The translations under genes and the position numbers were made by a program. A stretch of 64,000 bases of DNA from NCBI RefSeq assembly GCF_003944795.1, contig NZ_RWBG01000001.1, positions 186,001-250,000 on the forward strand, in the 5' to 3' direction. Positions 34,876-43,299 of this stretch are shown piece by piece (within the stretch, counting starts at the first letter, position 1; the number at the start of each line of letters is the position of its first letter). The DNA is from Mangrovimonas spongiae (GTDB taxonomy: Bacteria > Bacteroidota > Bacteroidia > Flavobacteriales > Flavobacteriaceae). The notes under the pieces were generated by a model. That model was not told where the DNA came from, made no database searches, and worked only from the letters and a program-made list of their open reading frames with translations.

Positions 34876-35211
34876 TTAAGTCGTCCATTTTGGGTTCAAC
34901 AACACTTGCATCGTTTCGATATAACGCTCCAATTCATTAAGCTTGCTTGCGGTTTCCTTAGTACCTTTTTCAGTGAGTTTGTAATATTTTCGCAATCTAT
35001 TATCCACACGTCGCACCTCAACGTCTAGCAAACCGTCGGCTTCCAATTTATGCAAGGCTGGATATAGGGCGCCTTCAGTAATTTTTAATTCACCATCGGT
35101 AAGTTCCTTTACTTTTTGGGTGATTTCGTAACCATACATTTTCGGGTGCTCCGATAAAAGCCTTAAAATAATGGTCGTTAAACTACCTTTATACAATTTT
35201 GAATTTGACAT
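34876..35211 (-). CDS. PadR-family transcriptional regulator
   Basis: A 111-residue PadR regulator with a winged-helix domain (LYKGSLTTIILRLLSEHPKM, then GALYPALHKLEADGLLDVEV) and a short C-terminal dimer helix. The start at 35211 (MSNSKLYKGS) is used because the longer reading frame begins inside the upstream inverted repeat and promoter. It heads a four-gene operon with a membrane partner and an ABC exporter. The inverted repeat at 35221-35256 is a likely operator. Confidence 0.9.
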   Translation of the reverse strand: MSNSKLYKGSLTTIILRLLSEHPKMYGYEITQKVKELTDGELKITEGALYPALHKLEADGLLDVEVRRVDNRLRKYYKLTEKGTKETASKLNELERYIETMQVLLNPKWTT

Positions 35212-35215
35212 AACA

Positions 35216-35256
35216 CAAATATACCTAAAATTCTTATGTATAAAATACTTAGGTAT
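35216..35256 (-). promoter_or_regulatory. padR promoter and candidate PadR operator
   Basis: TATATTTG on the minus strand (35223-35216) matches TAnnTTTG and ends 4 nt before the ATG at 35211. ATACCTAA (35221-35228) and TTAGGTAT (35249-35256) are perfect inverted repeats overlapping this element; the second sits in the near-palindrome ATACTTAGGTAT. The overlap suits autorepression. Confidence 0.55.
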
Positions 35257-35297
35257 TATTTTTTTCTTAATTTCAACGGTATAAGTCAATGCTTCCT

Positions 35298-35305
35298 TAT
35301 TTTTG
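35298..35305 (+). promoter_or_regulatory. Promoter -7 element of the PaaE-like reductase gene
   Basis: TATTTTTG matches TAnnTTTG, 15 nt before the ATG at 35321, and overlaps a TTG that opens the longer reading frame. Confidence 0.45.
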
Positions 35306-35320
35306 CCAAAAATTAATTAT

Positions 35321-36376
35321 ATGGCAACGTTTCATAAACTCACTATAAAACATATTATTAGAGAAACTTCTAAAGCAGTAAGTATTGCTTTTGAAGTTCC
35401 TGATCATTTAAAATCTGAATTTCAATTTAAAGCGGGACAATACATTACCTTGAAAACCATATTAAATGGGGAAGAAATCCGTCGTGATTATTCCATTTGT
35501 TCAACACCGCAAAGTGGCGACCTTAAAGTAGCTGTAAAAGCCGTTGAAAATGGGACGTTTTCGCAATATGCCAATACACAATTACAAGAAGGCGATACGC
35601 TAGATGTTGCACCACCAAATGGTCGTTTTACGTTTGAGCCTAATGCTTCGGCTAACAGAACTATCATGACATTTGCTGCTGGTAGCGGCATTACACCTGT
35701 TATTGGTATTATAAAAACCCTTTTAACTGAAGAGCCTAATAGCAAAGCTGTTCTGGTTTATGGCAACAAAACCCCCGAAGAGGCTATTTTCTTGCAAGAA
35801 TTAATCGCATTACAATCGCAATATAGCGAGCGTTTTTCTTTACAATTAGTGTTTAGTCAAACGCAAGAAGACAACGCTCTTTTTGGACGTATTGAAAAAA
35901 GCTCTATCAATTTTAGTATAAAACAACATTTAAAAGACGTCGACGTTGACGCCTACTATTTATGTGGTCCAGAAGGCATGATTACCACAGTAAGCGACGT
36001 CCTAATAGAAAGTGGTGTTGCCAAGGACAAAATTAAATTTGAACTGTTCCAAGCCTCAACTCCAGAGCCTTCTAACGGAACCGATATTCCTGAAGGACAA
36101 ACTCAAGTCACCGTTATTTTAGATGATGAAGAAACCACCTTTGTAATGGACAACAAAAAATCGGTTTTGGAAGCAGCATTAGCCGAAGATCTCGATGCAC
36201 CATATTCTTGTCAAGGCGGCATTTGTAGTAGCTGTTTGGCACGACTTAAAGAAGGTGAAGTCGAGATGCGCCAGAACAATATTTTAACCGATAATGAGGT
36301 TGCCGAAGGCTTGGTACTAACCTGTCAATCACACCCAAAAACACCTAAGATTATCGTAGATTATGATGATATATAG
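35321..36376 (+). CDS. PaaE-like ferredoxin-dependent reductase (FNR fold plus 2Fe-2S)
   Basis: A 351-residue oxidoreductase that passes electrons from NAD(P)H through FAD and a plant-type 2Fe-2S cluster to a partner oxygenase or similar enzyme. FAD-binding motif RDYSICS (about 54-60), NAD(P)-binding region MTFAAGSGITPVIGI, and a C-terminal ferredoxin domain with CQGGICSSC and a final Cys in VLTCQSHP. It resembles PaaE/HmpX-type reductases. No phenylacetate catabolism genes lie nearby, so the partner is unknown; the nearby CapK-like gene at 41987 is not evidence for that pathway. Confidence 0.87.
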   Translation: MATFHKLTIKHIIRETSKAVSIAFEVPDHLKSEFQFKAGQYITLKTILNGEEIRRDYSICSTPQSGDLKVAVKAVENGTFSQYANTQLQEGDTLDVAPPNGRFTFEPNASANRTIMTFAAGSGITPVIGIIKTLLTEEPNSKAVLVYGNKTPEEAIFLQELIALQSQYSERFSLQLVFSQTQEDNALFGRIEKSSINFSIKQHLKDVDVDAYYLCGPEGMITTVSDVLIESGVAKDKIKFELFQASTPEPSNGTDIPEGQTQVTVILDDEETTFVMDNKKSVLEAALAEDLDAPYSCQGGICSSCLARLKEGEVEMRQNNILTDNEVAEGLVLTCQSHPKTPKIIVDYDDI

Positions 36377-36377
36377 A

Positions 36378-36396
36378 ATTCCTGAAAAGCAGGAAT
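36378..36396 (+). repeat. ATTCCTG/CAGGAAT hairpin repeat
   Basis: A perfect 7-bp stem (36378-36384 with 36390-36396) with the loop AAAAG, starting one base after the reductase stop codon. It lacks a T run. It resembles the hairpin next to the nucleotidyltransferase stop codon at 19395-19414. Confidence 0.55.
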
Positions 36397-36436
36397 CTCT
36401 TAAAAAGAGACACTGAAACCGAAAACGAAAAATTGT

Positions 36437-36531
36437 TGAGATGACTTTGTCACTATGCTCTTAATGGTATTATTGCTGAAGCAATCTGTATATTACATTA
36501 ATAAGATTACTTCGCTACGCTCGTAATGACG
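36437..36531 (+). repeat. REP-like palindromic repeats left of the GIY-YIG gene
   Basis: A clear copy (36503-36531, AGATTACTTCGCTACGCTCG then TAATGACG) abuts the GIY-YIG stop codon at 36532. A decayed copy lies at 36437-36467, and a GAAGCAATCT piece of the opposite orientation lies between. The same sequence recurs to the right of the gene. Confidence 0.65.
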
Positions 36532-36819
36532 TTAATCAAAATAGAACAACCAGCCATCAGACAAATCGTTCCATTCTGGATTTTCGCTTTTTATTAATTC
36601 CTCTTTACGATTTCTATTCCCCGCTTTCAATTGTTTTTCTCTTGCTATAGCTTGGTTAATATCACTAAACTCTTCATAATAAACCAACTTATCGCAATTG
36701 TATTTATATCTTATTTTGGCTTTGTGCTCATAAACCCGTTTTAACAAATTGGATGTTACACCAATGTATAAAACAGTATTGTTTTTGTTCGTTAAGAAAT
36801 ATACATATGATTTTTGCAC
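36532..36819 (-). CDS. GIY-YIG nuclease family protein
   Basis: A 95-residue single-domain GIY-YIG protein of the UPF0213/YhbQ kind. The motif is split as YVY (6-8) and LYIG (17-20), followed by the conserved Arg/His region LLKRVYEHK and the acidic catalytic part with EFSDINQAIAREKQLK. Palindromic repeats of one family lie directly on both sides (36437-36531 and 36842-36924), with the nearest copy touching the stop codon. This suggests a gene travelling with, or acting on, its repeats (inference). Confidence 0.87.
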   Translation of the reverse strand: MQKSYVYFLTNKNNTVLYIGVTSNLLKRVYEHKAKIRYKYNCDKLVYYEEFSDINQAIAREKQLKAGNRNRKEELIKSENPEWNDLSDGWLFYFD

Positions 36820-36841
36820 AGTTAAAAATACGTATTTTACT

Positions 36842-36924
36842 CGTCATTGCGAACGAGGTATGAGTGAAGCAATCTCATTTTGAAATTAATTAATTGAGAT
36901 TACTTCGCTGCGCTCGTAATGACA
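36842..36924 (+). repeat. REP-like inverted pair right of the GIY-YIG gene
   Basis: Two arms in opposite orientation: 36842-36877 (CGTCATTGCGAACGAG to GAAGCAATCTCA) and 36895-36924 (TGAGATTACTTCGCTGCG to TAATGACA), separated by 17 nt. As RNA or cruciform this would form a long imperfect hairpin. Confidence 0.7.
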
Positions 36925-36985
36925 TACTAATCACACAGCAAGGAATGAAATGACGTAACAGTCTGTGTTTCTTCTATTATTGGAA

Positions 36986-38017
36986 TTACGTCGTCGCTTT
37001 ACTACCCGTAATAACGGACTGTATTTTATCTACAACCCTTTCAACTGGAATACTTCCTGCTGCATTTTCATAACCCTCCGGGAATTTATTACCATAAACC
37101 GAGGTTGGTATTTTTGGGTATTGTTTTCTATCGGCTAGCAAACAATAATCATTTGGTTGGTTAAATGGTGCAAAACCAGCATACGGATGCGTCACACCCC
37201 AAATGGTAACCGTTTTTATACCAAACATAGCTGCTAAATGCGCGTTACCCGAATCCATAGACAACATGACATCAAGATTAGAAATCACATCTAATTCTTC
37301 TTTAAATAGCAATCGCCCGGCAAGATTAACTATATTTTTATCATCGCACCAAGACTCTAAAATTTCGGCTTCGGCTTGGCTACCAAAAAGAATGACTTTA
37401 TATGTTTTTGAAAGTGCTTTAACCACTTGTTGCATCATTTCCAGCGGATACATTTTACTCTCATGAGCCGCAAAAGGTGCCACACCAATCCATTGTAAAT
37501 GATCTTGTCCGAGCAATTTCTTAGAAGCTTCAGAAAGTTGCCCACGCTCTGGAAATTCTGGATTTGATAAATTAACAGGAAACCCTAAGTTTTTAAATAC
37601 ATCGGCATACCGTTGATGGGTTGTTTTAAGTTGCTGAAAATTTTCCCCTAAAACCAAGGCTTTCTTCTCGGCGCGACCTTTATCTATTTGAATGGTTTTT
37701 ATTCCGAATAGAAACGTTTTTAAGATTTTTGATCGTAAGACATTATGCAAATCTGCAATGGCGTCAATTTGTAGGGTTTTAAGTACTTTGGATAGTTTCC
37801 AAAGACCTAAAACACCTTTATGTTTCCCTTTTAAATCAGCAATATAAACCGTAACATTAGGAATGTCTTCAAAAAAAGGCGCAAAAAAACCGCGCGTAAG
37901 CACGGTTACTTTTATATTGGGATATTGTTTTGCAAAAGCCTTCAACACAGGAACTGTCATCGCTACATCGCCCATTGCTGAGAGACGGATGACGAGTATG
38001 TGACTGGGCTTTAACAT
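36986..38017 (-). CDS. Glycosyltransferase family 9 (heptosyltransferase-like)
   Basis: A 343-residue GT-B glycosyltransferase of family 9, which in Gram-negatives adds heptoses from ADP-heptose to the lipopolysaccharide core. The N-terminal signature is ILVIRLSAMGDVAMTVPVL; later conserved parts are SMDSGNAHLAAMFG and TIWGVTHPYAGFAPF. It is downstream of DUF4254 (39-nt gap), an order I recall from other flavobacteria. The sugar cannot be specified. Confidence 0.85.
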   Translation of the reverse strand: MLKPSHILVIRLSAMGDVAMTVPVLKAFAKQYPNIKVTVLTRGFFAPFFEDIPNVTVYIADLKGKHKGVLGLWKLSKVLKTLQIDAIADLHNVLRSKILKTFLFGIKTIQIDKGRAEKKALVLGENFQQLKTTHQRYADVFKNLGFPVNLSNPEFPERGQLSEASKKLLGQDHLQWIGVAPFAAHESKMYPLEMMQQVVKALSKTYKVILFGSQAEAEILESWCDDKNIVNLAGRLLFKEELDVISNLDVMLSMDSGNAHLAAMFGIKTVTIWGVTHPYAGFAPFNQPNDYCLLADRKQYPKIPTSVYGNKFPEGYENAAGSIPVERVVDKIQSVITGSKATT

Positions 38018-38056
38018 CTATTCCTTAAAGAGAGTCCTTACTTCCGCAGGACGTTT

Positions 38057-38665
38057 TTACTTTCTAGCGCGAAGCACAGGGTTAAGCTCGTCATCGTTGT
38101 ACATTTTCATTTGTTTGTACACTTTCATATACTTATCGCCATTGGCAATATCGTTAAGCAAATCGTCGATAGCTGTCGATAAATCTACGCGTTGTTCAAG
38201 CAACACGTCTAATTTTTTCTGGCAAGCGTCTCGGTGGTCTTGAGAAGCATCTTCACGAGTTGCCTCTACATTCATATGATAAATTTTCAAGGCTAAAATA
38301 GATAATCTATCTATGGCCCAAGCTGGGCTTTCGGAATTTATTTTAGCATCTGGCTTTACGGTAACGTCTTTATATTTATCTAAAAAATAACTATCAATAA
38401 ACTCTACTGTATCTGTTCTATCTTGATTAGAAGCATCAATTTTTCGTTTTAGTGCTAAGGCATCAACTGGGTCGATATTGGGATCTCTAATAATATCTTC
38501 GTAAGCCCACTGTACCGTGTCTATCCAACATTTTCTGTATAATAAATGAGCAATTAAATCCTCATTTTTATCGTAAGTGTTATTAAAAGGTTGCTCTACA
38601 GTATTTTTAATTTTGTACGTATTTATCGCTTCTTGAAAGATGCGATTTGCTTTGTCTGAAAACAT
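38057..38665 (-). CDS. DUF4254 protein
   Basis: A 202-residue all-helical, soluble protein of the DUF4254 family, whose function is unknown. Conserved-looking parts are LIAHLLYRKCWIDTVQWAYED and SPAWAIDRLSILALKIYHMN. It precedes the family 9 glycosyltransferase in what looks like one transcription unit, with a promoter element at 38686-38693. Confidence 0.82.
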   Translation of the reverse strand: MFSDKANRIFQEAINTYKIKNTVEQPFNNTYDKNEDLIAHLLYRKCWIDTVQWAYEDIIRDPNIDPVDALALKRKIDASNQDRTDTVEFIDSYFLDKYKDVTVKPDAKINSESPAWAIDRLSILALKIYHMNVEATREDASQDHRDACQKKLDVLLEQRVDLSTAIDDLLNDIANGDKYMKVYKQMKMYNDDELNPVLRARK

Positions 38666-38685
38666 ATCTTTTTAATTTTGAAGTA

Positions 38686-38693
38686 CAAATATA
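38686..38693 (-). promoter_or_regulatory. Promoter -7 element of the DUF4254 gene
   Basis: TATATTTG on the minus strand matches TAnnTTTG, 20 nt before the ATG at 38665. The divergent upp gene starts at 38769; for it only a weaker TAACTTTA (38705-38712) is seen. Confidence 0.5.
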
Positions 38694-38768
38694 GGTGTAT
38701 TTCTTAACTTTACTCGATAATCGAGATTTGAATCTAACAAAACTGTTTACGAAATAAACATATTACAT

Positions 38769-39428
38769 ATGCACCTACACAACCTTGCTGATACTAATTC
38801 CGTTTTAAACACATTTATTACTGAAATGCGCGATGTAAACATCCAAAAAGATGCGATGCGTTTTCGCCGAAATATAGAACGTACTGGAGAAATTTTGGGA
38901 TATGAATTAAGCAAGTCTCTTAACTTTTCGCCAAAGAAAATCACGACACCGTTGGGCACTGCAAAGTCTCATCTTATTAGTGATGATATTGTGTTGTGTT
39001 CCATTTTGCGTGCTGGCGTACCCCTTCATAATGGATTACTAAATTATTTTGATCGTGCTGAAAATGCGTTTATTTCGGCTTACAGACATCATAAAGACAA
39101 CCCTGAAAGTTTTGAAATTATTGTCGAGTATTTGGCATGTCCAGACTTGAACAACAAAACCTTGATTCTAGCCGATCCCATGCTAGCAACAGGACAATCT
39201 ATGGTTTCTACTTTCGAGGCTTTAAAACCTTTTGGAACACCAAAAAACATTCATTTGGTTAGCGTAATTGGCGCTCAAGAAGGAGTTAATTTTGTTTCAA
39301 AACATTTTGATGCCAATACTCATTTATGGATTGCCACAGTTGATGAAGCATTAAATGAAAAAGGCTATATCGTTCCAGGTTTAGGTGATGCTGGCGATTT
39401 AGCTTTTGGGCAAAAATTACAGCACTAA
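38769..39428 (+). CDS. upp: Uracil phosphoribosyltransferase
   Basis: A 219-residue pyrimidine salvage enzyme making UMP from uracil and PRPP. The PRPP-binding loop is LADPMLATGQSM and the C-terminal uracil region is EKGYIVPGLGDAGDLAFG. The N-terminus is less standard but the core is complete. The gene's 3' end overlaps the convergent membrane-protein gene by 12 nt. Confidence 0.93.
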   Translation: MHLHNLADTNSVLNTFITEMRDVNIQKDAMRFRRNIERTGEILGYELSKSLNFSPKKITTPLGTAKSHLISDDIVLCSILRAGVPLHNGLLNYFDRAENAFISAYRHHKDNPESFEIIVEYLACPDLNNKTLILADPMLATGQSMVSTFEALKPFGTPKNIHLVSVIGAQEGVNFVSKHFDANTHLWIATVDEALNEKGYIVPGLGDAGDLAFGQKLQH

Positions 39429-40343
39429 ACTAGCAAAAGGTGTTAAAATTAATATCCAAAGAAGAACTTCTTTAAACCATTTTTCTGAAGCTATTTCAAT
39501 GTAATTTGTTAAAATAATGGATAATGGTGCAAACAAAAAAATGAATTCAGCTCCAGACTTTTCGGGTGCAATCACTAAAATTCCCGCAGCAATTAATACA
39601 GCAATTAACACTAATACATAAGACGGTTTGTAGCTTTTAGATTTTGCTTTTAAATTTTTTAGGTAATAGAATAACGACCAAACAAAATAGGATAAAATAA
39701 TGGTTGTTGAAATAATAATTTGCCTAGAGTTTAGGTTAGTAAAGTCAAGACTTATGCTGTAATTAAACTGTTTGAAATAGGTGTTTAAATCATTTCCTAA
39801 AACAATTTGAATACACACCGCAATAATGACGACAGTTAAGATCCCTAAAAAAGGAATTATCCAGTTTTTTACATCTACAATTTTAAAAAGTAACAGTGCA
39901 GCAAAAATCAACACAAAAAACAAGCAAGACCAGAAATAAAGTAAGGTTGCCAATCCTATCCAAAACGCGGCATCAAAGAGCTTTTTCTTTAACTCTTTTT
40001 TAGATCGCAGGCTTATAATACGTCGCATGGCAAGTAACACAAAAAGATTTGCTATAAGAATTTTAGAGTTTAAAAATGATTGTGGAATCATTATTAAAAA
40101 CAACGTAAAAAACAGAATACGATAGCTGTTTTTCTTGGTAAGGTTGTTTTTTCCAGTTACAAAATCGAACACAAATACCGAAAACAAACACACCCCAAAC
40201 AACCCAATTTGTTTTAAAATTGAAACGGTATTTAGCTCAATCGTAACTAACGTTGTTTTTGCCCATACAAAAGCTGCTAATAGCATTAGACTAACAACCA
40301 AAAAGTGAATAGGTTTTGCTTTGCTAAAAAAACTTGAAATCAT
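39417..40343 (-). CDS. Membrane protein, DUF6427-like
   Basis: A 308-residue protein with about 8 to 9 membrane helices, no catalytic motif seen, starting MISSFFSKAKPIHFLVVSLM. A gene of this kind next to upp and purD is usual in flavobacteria (DUF6427, from memory). Function unknown. Confidence 0.7.
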   Translation of the reverse strand: MISSFFSKAKPIHFLVVSLMLLAAFVWAKTTLVTIELNTVSILKQIGLFGVCLFSVFVFDFVTGKNNLTKKNSYRILFFTLFLIMIPQSFLNSKILIANLFVLLAMRRIISLRSKKELKKKLFDAAFWIGLATLLYFWSCLFFVLIFAALLLFKIVDVKNWIIPFLGILTVVIIAVCIQIVLGNDLNTYFKQFNYSISLDFTNLNSRQIIISTTIILSYFVWSLFYYLKNLKAKSKSYKPSYVLVLIAVLIAAGILVIAPEKSGAEFIFLFAPLSIILTNYIEIASEKWFKEVLLWILILTPFASLVL

Positions 40344-40363
40344 TGATATTGTTCGTATATTTG
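40334..40363 (+). promoter_or_regulatory. Promoter of the DUF6341-like gene
   Basis: TTG (40334-40336), exactly 19 nt, then TATATTTG (40356-40363): a near-ideal Bacteroidota promoter, 59 nt before the ATG at 40423. Confidence 0.7.
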
Positions 40364-40422
40364 CTCTGTAAATATATTGATAAACCTTTTACGCTCGTAA
40401 AGAGCACCTTAAATTATATACA

Positions 40423-40650
40423 ATGAAAGATTTTTTCTATGCCATTCAAGACCTTTTTGTAAATGTATTATTTGCACCACTTGACGCTTTAAGAGCACTT
40501 GAACTTGACAATTGGTTTGCAGCAAATGGCCTTAACTGGTTTTTTATGCTAATTGGTTTTGTAGCTTTTATTTATTGGATGGGTCAGTTGAAAAAGTTCA
40601 ACGACAACAACGAGGAAAATAAAAGTATTACAGCGCATAAATACTTATAA
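40423..40650 (+). CDS. Small membrane protein, DUF6341-like
   Basis: A 75-residue protein with one clear membrane helix (about 38-55, NWFFMLIGFVAFIYWMGQL) and a polar C-terminus. It matches the small DUF6341-type protein that accompanies upp and purD in flavobacteria (from memory). Its end overlaps the convergent purD gene by 6 nt. Function unknown. Confidence 0.72.
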   Translation: MKDFFYAIQDLFVNVLFAPLDALRALELDNWFAANGLNWFFMLIGFVAFIYWMGQLKKFNDNNEENKSITAHKYL

Positions 40651-41916
40651 GTCGAAACCAATATCTTTACGATAATACATCTTATCAAAATGTAGTTTTT
40701 CTATATTTTGATAAGATTTTTTTAGTGCTTCTTCGTAAGTTTTCCCATAGCTTGTCATTGCTAAAACGCGCCCACCTGAAGTGATAATTTTGCCATCTTT
40801 TACTATGGCTCCAGCGTGAAATGGTATGGAGTCTTTAACATTTTCCAATCCTGTAATTTCTTTGCCTTTTTCGTAAGCCTCTGGGTATCCGCCAGAAACT
40901 GTCATAACGGTTGTAGCAGCACGCTCATCAATATCAATGTCAATAGTATTTAATGTTTGATTTGCAATGGCTTGAAAAATGTCTAGAATATCATTTTTTA
41001 GTCTTGGTAGAACTACTTCGGTTTCAGGGTCGCCCATTCTTACATTATATTCAATAACTTTTGGATCGTCTCCAACTTTTATCAAACCAATAAAAATAAA
41101 CCCTTTATACGGTAAATTATCTTTCTGAAGCCCTAAAACTGTTGGTTTTACTATACGTTCTTCAATTTTATTAAGAAAGTCTTTAGTTGCAAATGGCACT
41201 GGAGAAATGGCTCCCATTCCACCAGTATTTAGGCCTGTGTCGCCCTCTCCAATACGTTTGTAATCTTTGGCTGTGGGCAATATTTTATAGTTTTTCCCAT
41301 CGGTTAGCACAAAACAGCTCAACTCTATACCATCCAAAAACTCTTCTATAACAACTTTAGAACTTGCGTTTCCAAACTTCGCATCAACAAGCATATTTTT
41401 AAGTTCGGTTTTGGCGTCTTCCAAGTCGTTTATAATTAAAACACCTTTCCCTGCGGCTAATCCATCAGCCTTTAACACGTAAGGAGGGTTTAAGGTTTCT
41501 AAAAATTGATAGCCTTCTTCTACAGTCTCCTTATTAAAACTTTGGTATGCCGCCGTTGGTATATTATGACGACTCATAAATTCTTTTGCAAATTCCTTAC
41601 TTCCTTCTAATTCTGCAGCGGCTTTTTGTGGCCCAATTACAGCAACGTGTTTTAGCGCATTATCATTTAAAAATATATCGTGAATACCTTGCACCAAAGG
41701 ATCTTCTGGGCCAACAACAACCATGTCGATGTTCTTATCGAGAACCAGTTGCTTTATGGCTGGAAAATCGGTTACACCAATGTTTACATTTTCTGCAATT
41801 GCAGCAGTACCCGAATTTCCTGGTGCGACATAAAGCTTAGTACATTTTGAGCTTTGGGCTGTTTTCCAAGCAAAGGTGTGTTCTCTTCCTCCAGAACCTA
41901 AAATAAGAATTGTCAT
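40645..41916 (-). CDS. purD: Phosphoribosylamine--glycine ligase
   Basis: GAR synthetase, 423 residues, an ATP-grasp enzyme of purine synthesis joining glycine to phosphoribosylamine. It starts MTILILGSGGREHTFAWK, with KADGLAAGKGVLI, the ATP-grasp metal site EYNVRMGDPETEVVLPRL and the C-terminal HAGAIVKDGKIITSGGRVLA. A single gene with its own promoter, divergent from the CapK-like gene. Confidence 0.97.
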   Translation of the reverse strand: MTILILGSGGREHTFAWKTAQSSKCTKLYVAPGNSGTAAIAENVNIGVTDFPAIKQLVLDKNIDMVVVGPEDPLVQGIHDIFLNDNALKHVAVIGPQKAAAELEGSKEFAKEFMSRHNIPTAAYQSFNKETVEEGYQFLETLNPPYVLKADGLAAGKGVLIINDLEDAKTELKNMLVDAKFGNASSKVVIEEFLDGIELSCFVLTDGKNYKILPTAKDYKRIGEGDTGLNTGGMGAISPVPFATKDFLNKIEERIVKPTVLGLQKDNLPYKGFIFIGLIKVGDDPKVIEYNVRMGDPETEVVLPRLKNDILDIFQAIANQTLNTIDIDIDERAATTVMTVSGGYPEAYEKGKEITGLENVKDSIPFHAGAIVKDGKIITSGGRVLAMTSYGKTYEEALKKSYQNIEKLHFDKMYYRKDIGFDL

Positions 41917-41933
41917 AGTTGTGTTGTTTGCCG

Positions 41934-41974
41934 CAAAAATAATTGCTTTTACGCTTAAAAAATAATTAGATTTG
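41934..41974. promoter_or_regulatory. Divergent promoters of purD and the CapK-like gene
   Basis: Minus strand: TATTTTTG (41941-41934), 17 nt before the purD ATG. Plus strand: TTG (41943-41945), 21 nt, TAGATTTG (41967-41974), 12 nt before the ATG at 41987. The two start points are back to back, so their expression could be linked. Confidence 0.55.
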
Positions 41975-41986
41975 AAAAAAGATACG

Positions 41987-43294
41987 ATGACTATTTACAA
42001 ATTGCTCCTTAAACACATGATTTTGCCTATTGGCAATGTGTTTTATGGTGGTCATTATCTTAAGTTTTTAAAGCAATGGCGTGTTTACGACAGTATGTCT
42101 GAGGAGGATTTAAAAGGCATTCAAGAGAAAAATCTTCGCGACATTTTAAACCACGCCACGCAAACGGTGCCTTATTATAAATCATTATCGTATTCCTCGC
42201 TTGCAGACTTTCCTATTTTAACAAAAGATATTTTAAGGAGTCATAAAAACGATTTGGTTTCAAGTGATTTTAATATTACATCGTTAGATAAACATCATAG
42301 TAGCGGAAGTACAGGTGTGCAATCGTTTACTTATATGACAAAAGAACATACCTTTTATTTACGAGCTTTACAAACGCATTGGTGGCAATGGAGTGGTTAT
42401 GATTTTGGAGATTATTTACTGCAGTTTGGTATTTCACAAAAACGCTCATTGCTTAAGAAATTAAAAGACTTTTTTTATCGCTGTTATTACAATAAAGCTT
42501 TTGGGGTTTCTGAAACAGATTTGAAACACATCCTAAAAAACATTAGCAAAAAAAAGGGCGTTTATATTGCGGGTTATCCTTCTGTTATTAATCAATTGGC
42601 ATTGACTAAAAATCATTTAAAATCGAAGCCTCATGTTTTAGGGATTGTCTGTTTTGGTGATAAATTATTTCATCATTATACAACCAATATTAAGCAAGCT
42701 TTTGGAAACTCAACAACTATAGTGGATACATATGGTTGTGCCGAAGGTTTACTTATGGCCTGTAAATACGATTTGGAGTATTATTACATTATGTCGCCTC
42801 ATGTAGTTTTAGAAATTGTTGATGATAACGGAAATCCTGTAAAAGATGGTGACATGGGACATGTTTTAGTGACTTGCCTAACCAATAAAGCAATGCCATT
42901 AATACGATACAAGCTTGGGGATTTAGCCATTAAGTTGCCTAAAGAACATTATCCAAAACACCGAAAATTAAACTATCCATTATTACAAAAAGTTGTCGGA
43001 CGGGAAACCGATATTATAAAAACGACCAAAAACATTACCCTTAATGTGCATAGTTTTACAGGAGTTTTAGAATATTATCAAGAGATTAAACAGTATAAGG
43101 TTATTCAAAATAATTTAGAATCGATTACAATTCAATATATCGCAGAGCCTAATTTTAAAGACACCTGTTTAGAGGAGATTAAAACAAAACTAAACACATT
43201 AACCCAACAATGTTTAAATATCTATTTTGAAAAAGTCCCTTATATTGCTCCAACCAAATCTGGGAAACCTCAAATTATTGAATCTAATTTATAA
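41987..43294 (+). CDS. CapK-like adenylate-forming protein (phenylacetate-CoA ligase family)
   Basis: A 435-residue member of the PaaK/CapK family, adenylate-forming enzymes. Relatives of the CapK branch occur in capsule loci with unknown substrate. Motifs include HHSSGSTGVQSFTYMTKEH (the AMP/phosphate loop) and LIRYKLGDLAIKLP. The start MTIYKLLLKHM is used because the TTG at 41972 lies in the promoter. It opens the plus-strand half of the polysaccharide locus, 5 nt before wecB. Confidence 0.85.
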   Translation: MTIYKLLLKHMILPIGNVFYGGHYLKFLKQWRVYDSMSEEDLKGIQEKNLRDILNHATQTVPYYKSLSYSSLADFPILTKDILRSHKNDLVSSDFNITSLDKHHSSGSTGVQSFTYMTKEHTFYLRALQTHWWQWSGYDFGDYLLQFGISQKRSLLKKLKDFFYRCYYNKAFGVSETDLKHILKNISKKKGVYIAGYPSVINQLALTKNHLKSKPHVLGIVCFGDKLFHHYTTNIKQAFGNSTTIVDTYGCAEGLLMACKYDLEYYYIMSPHVVLEIVDDNGNPVKDGDMGHVLVTCLTNKAMPLIRYKLGDLAIKLPKEHYPKHRKLNYPLLQKVVGRETDIIKTTKNITLNVHSFTGVLEYYQEIKQYKVIQNNLESITIQYIAEPNFKDTCLEEIKTKLNTLTQQCLNIYFEKVPYIAPTKSGKPQIIESNL

Positions 43295-43299
43295 ACATC

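Noticed and set aside
36532-36819. GIY-YIG gene as a homing endonuclease in an intron or intein
   Set aside because: It lies between genes, is a bare 95-residue domain without DNA-specificity modules, and no split host gene is seen.
35321-43294. A phenylacetate degradation pathway from the PaaE-like reductase and the PaaK-family protein
   Set aside because: No paaABCD, paaF, paaG or paaZ genes are present, the two genes are 5.6 kb apart, and the PaaK-family protein sits in a capsule locus.
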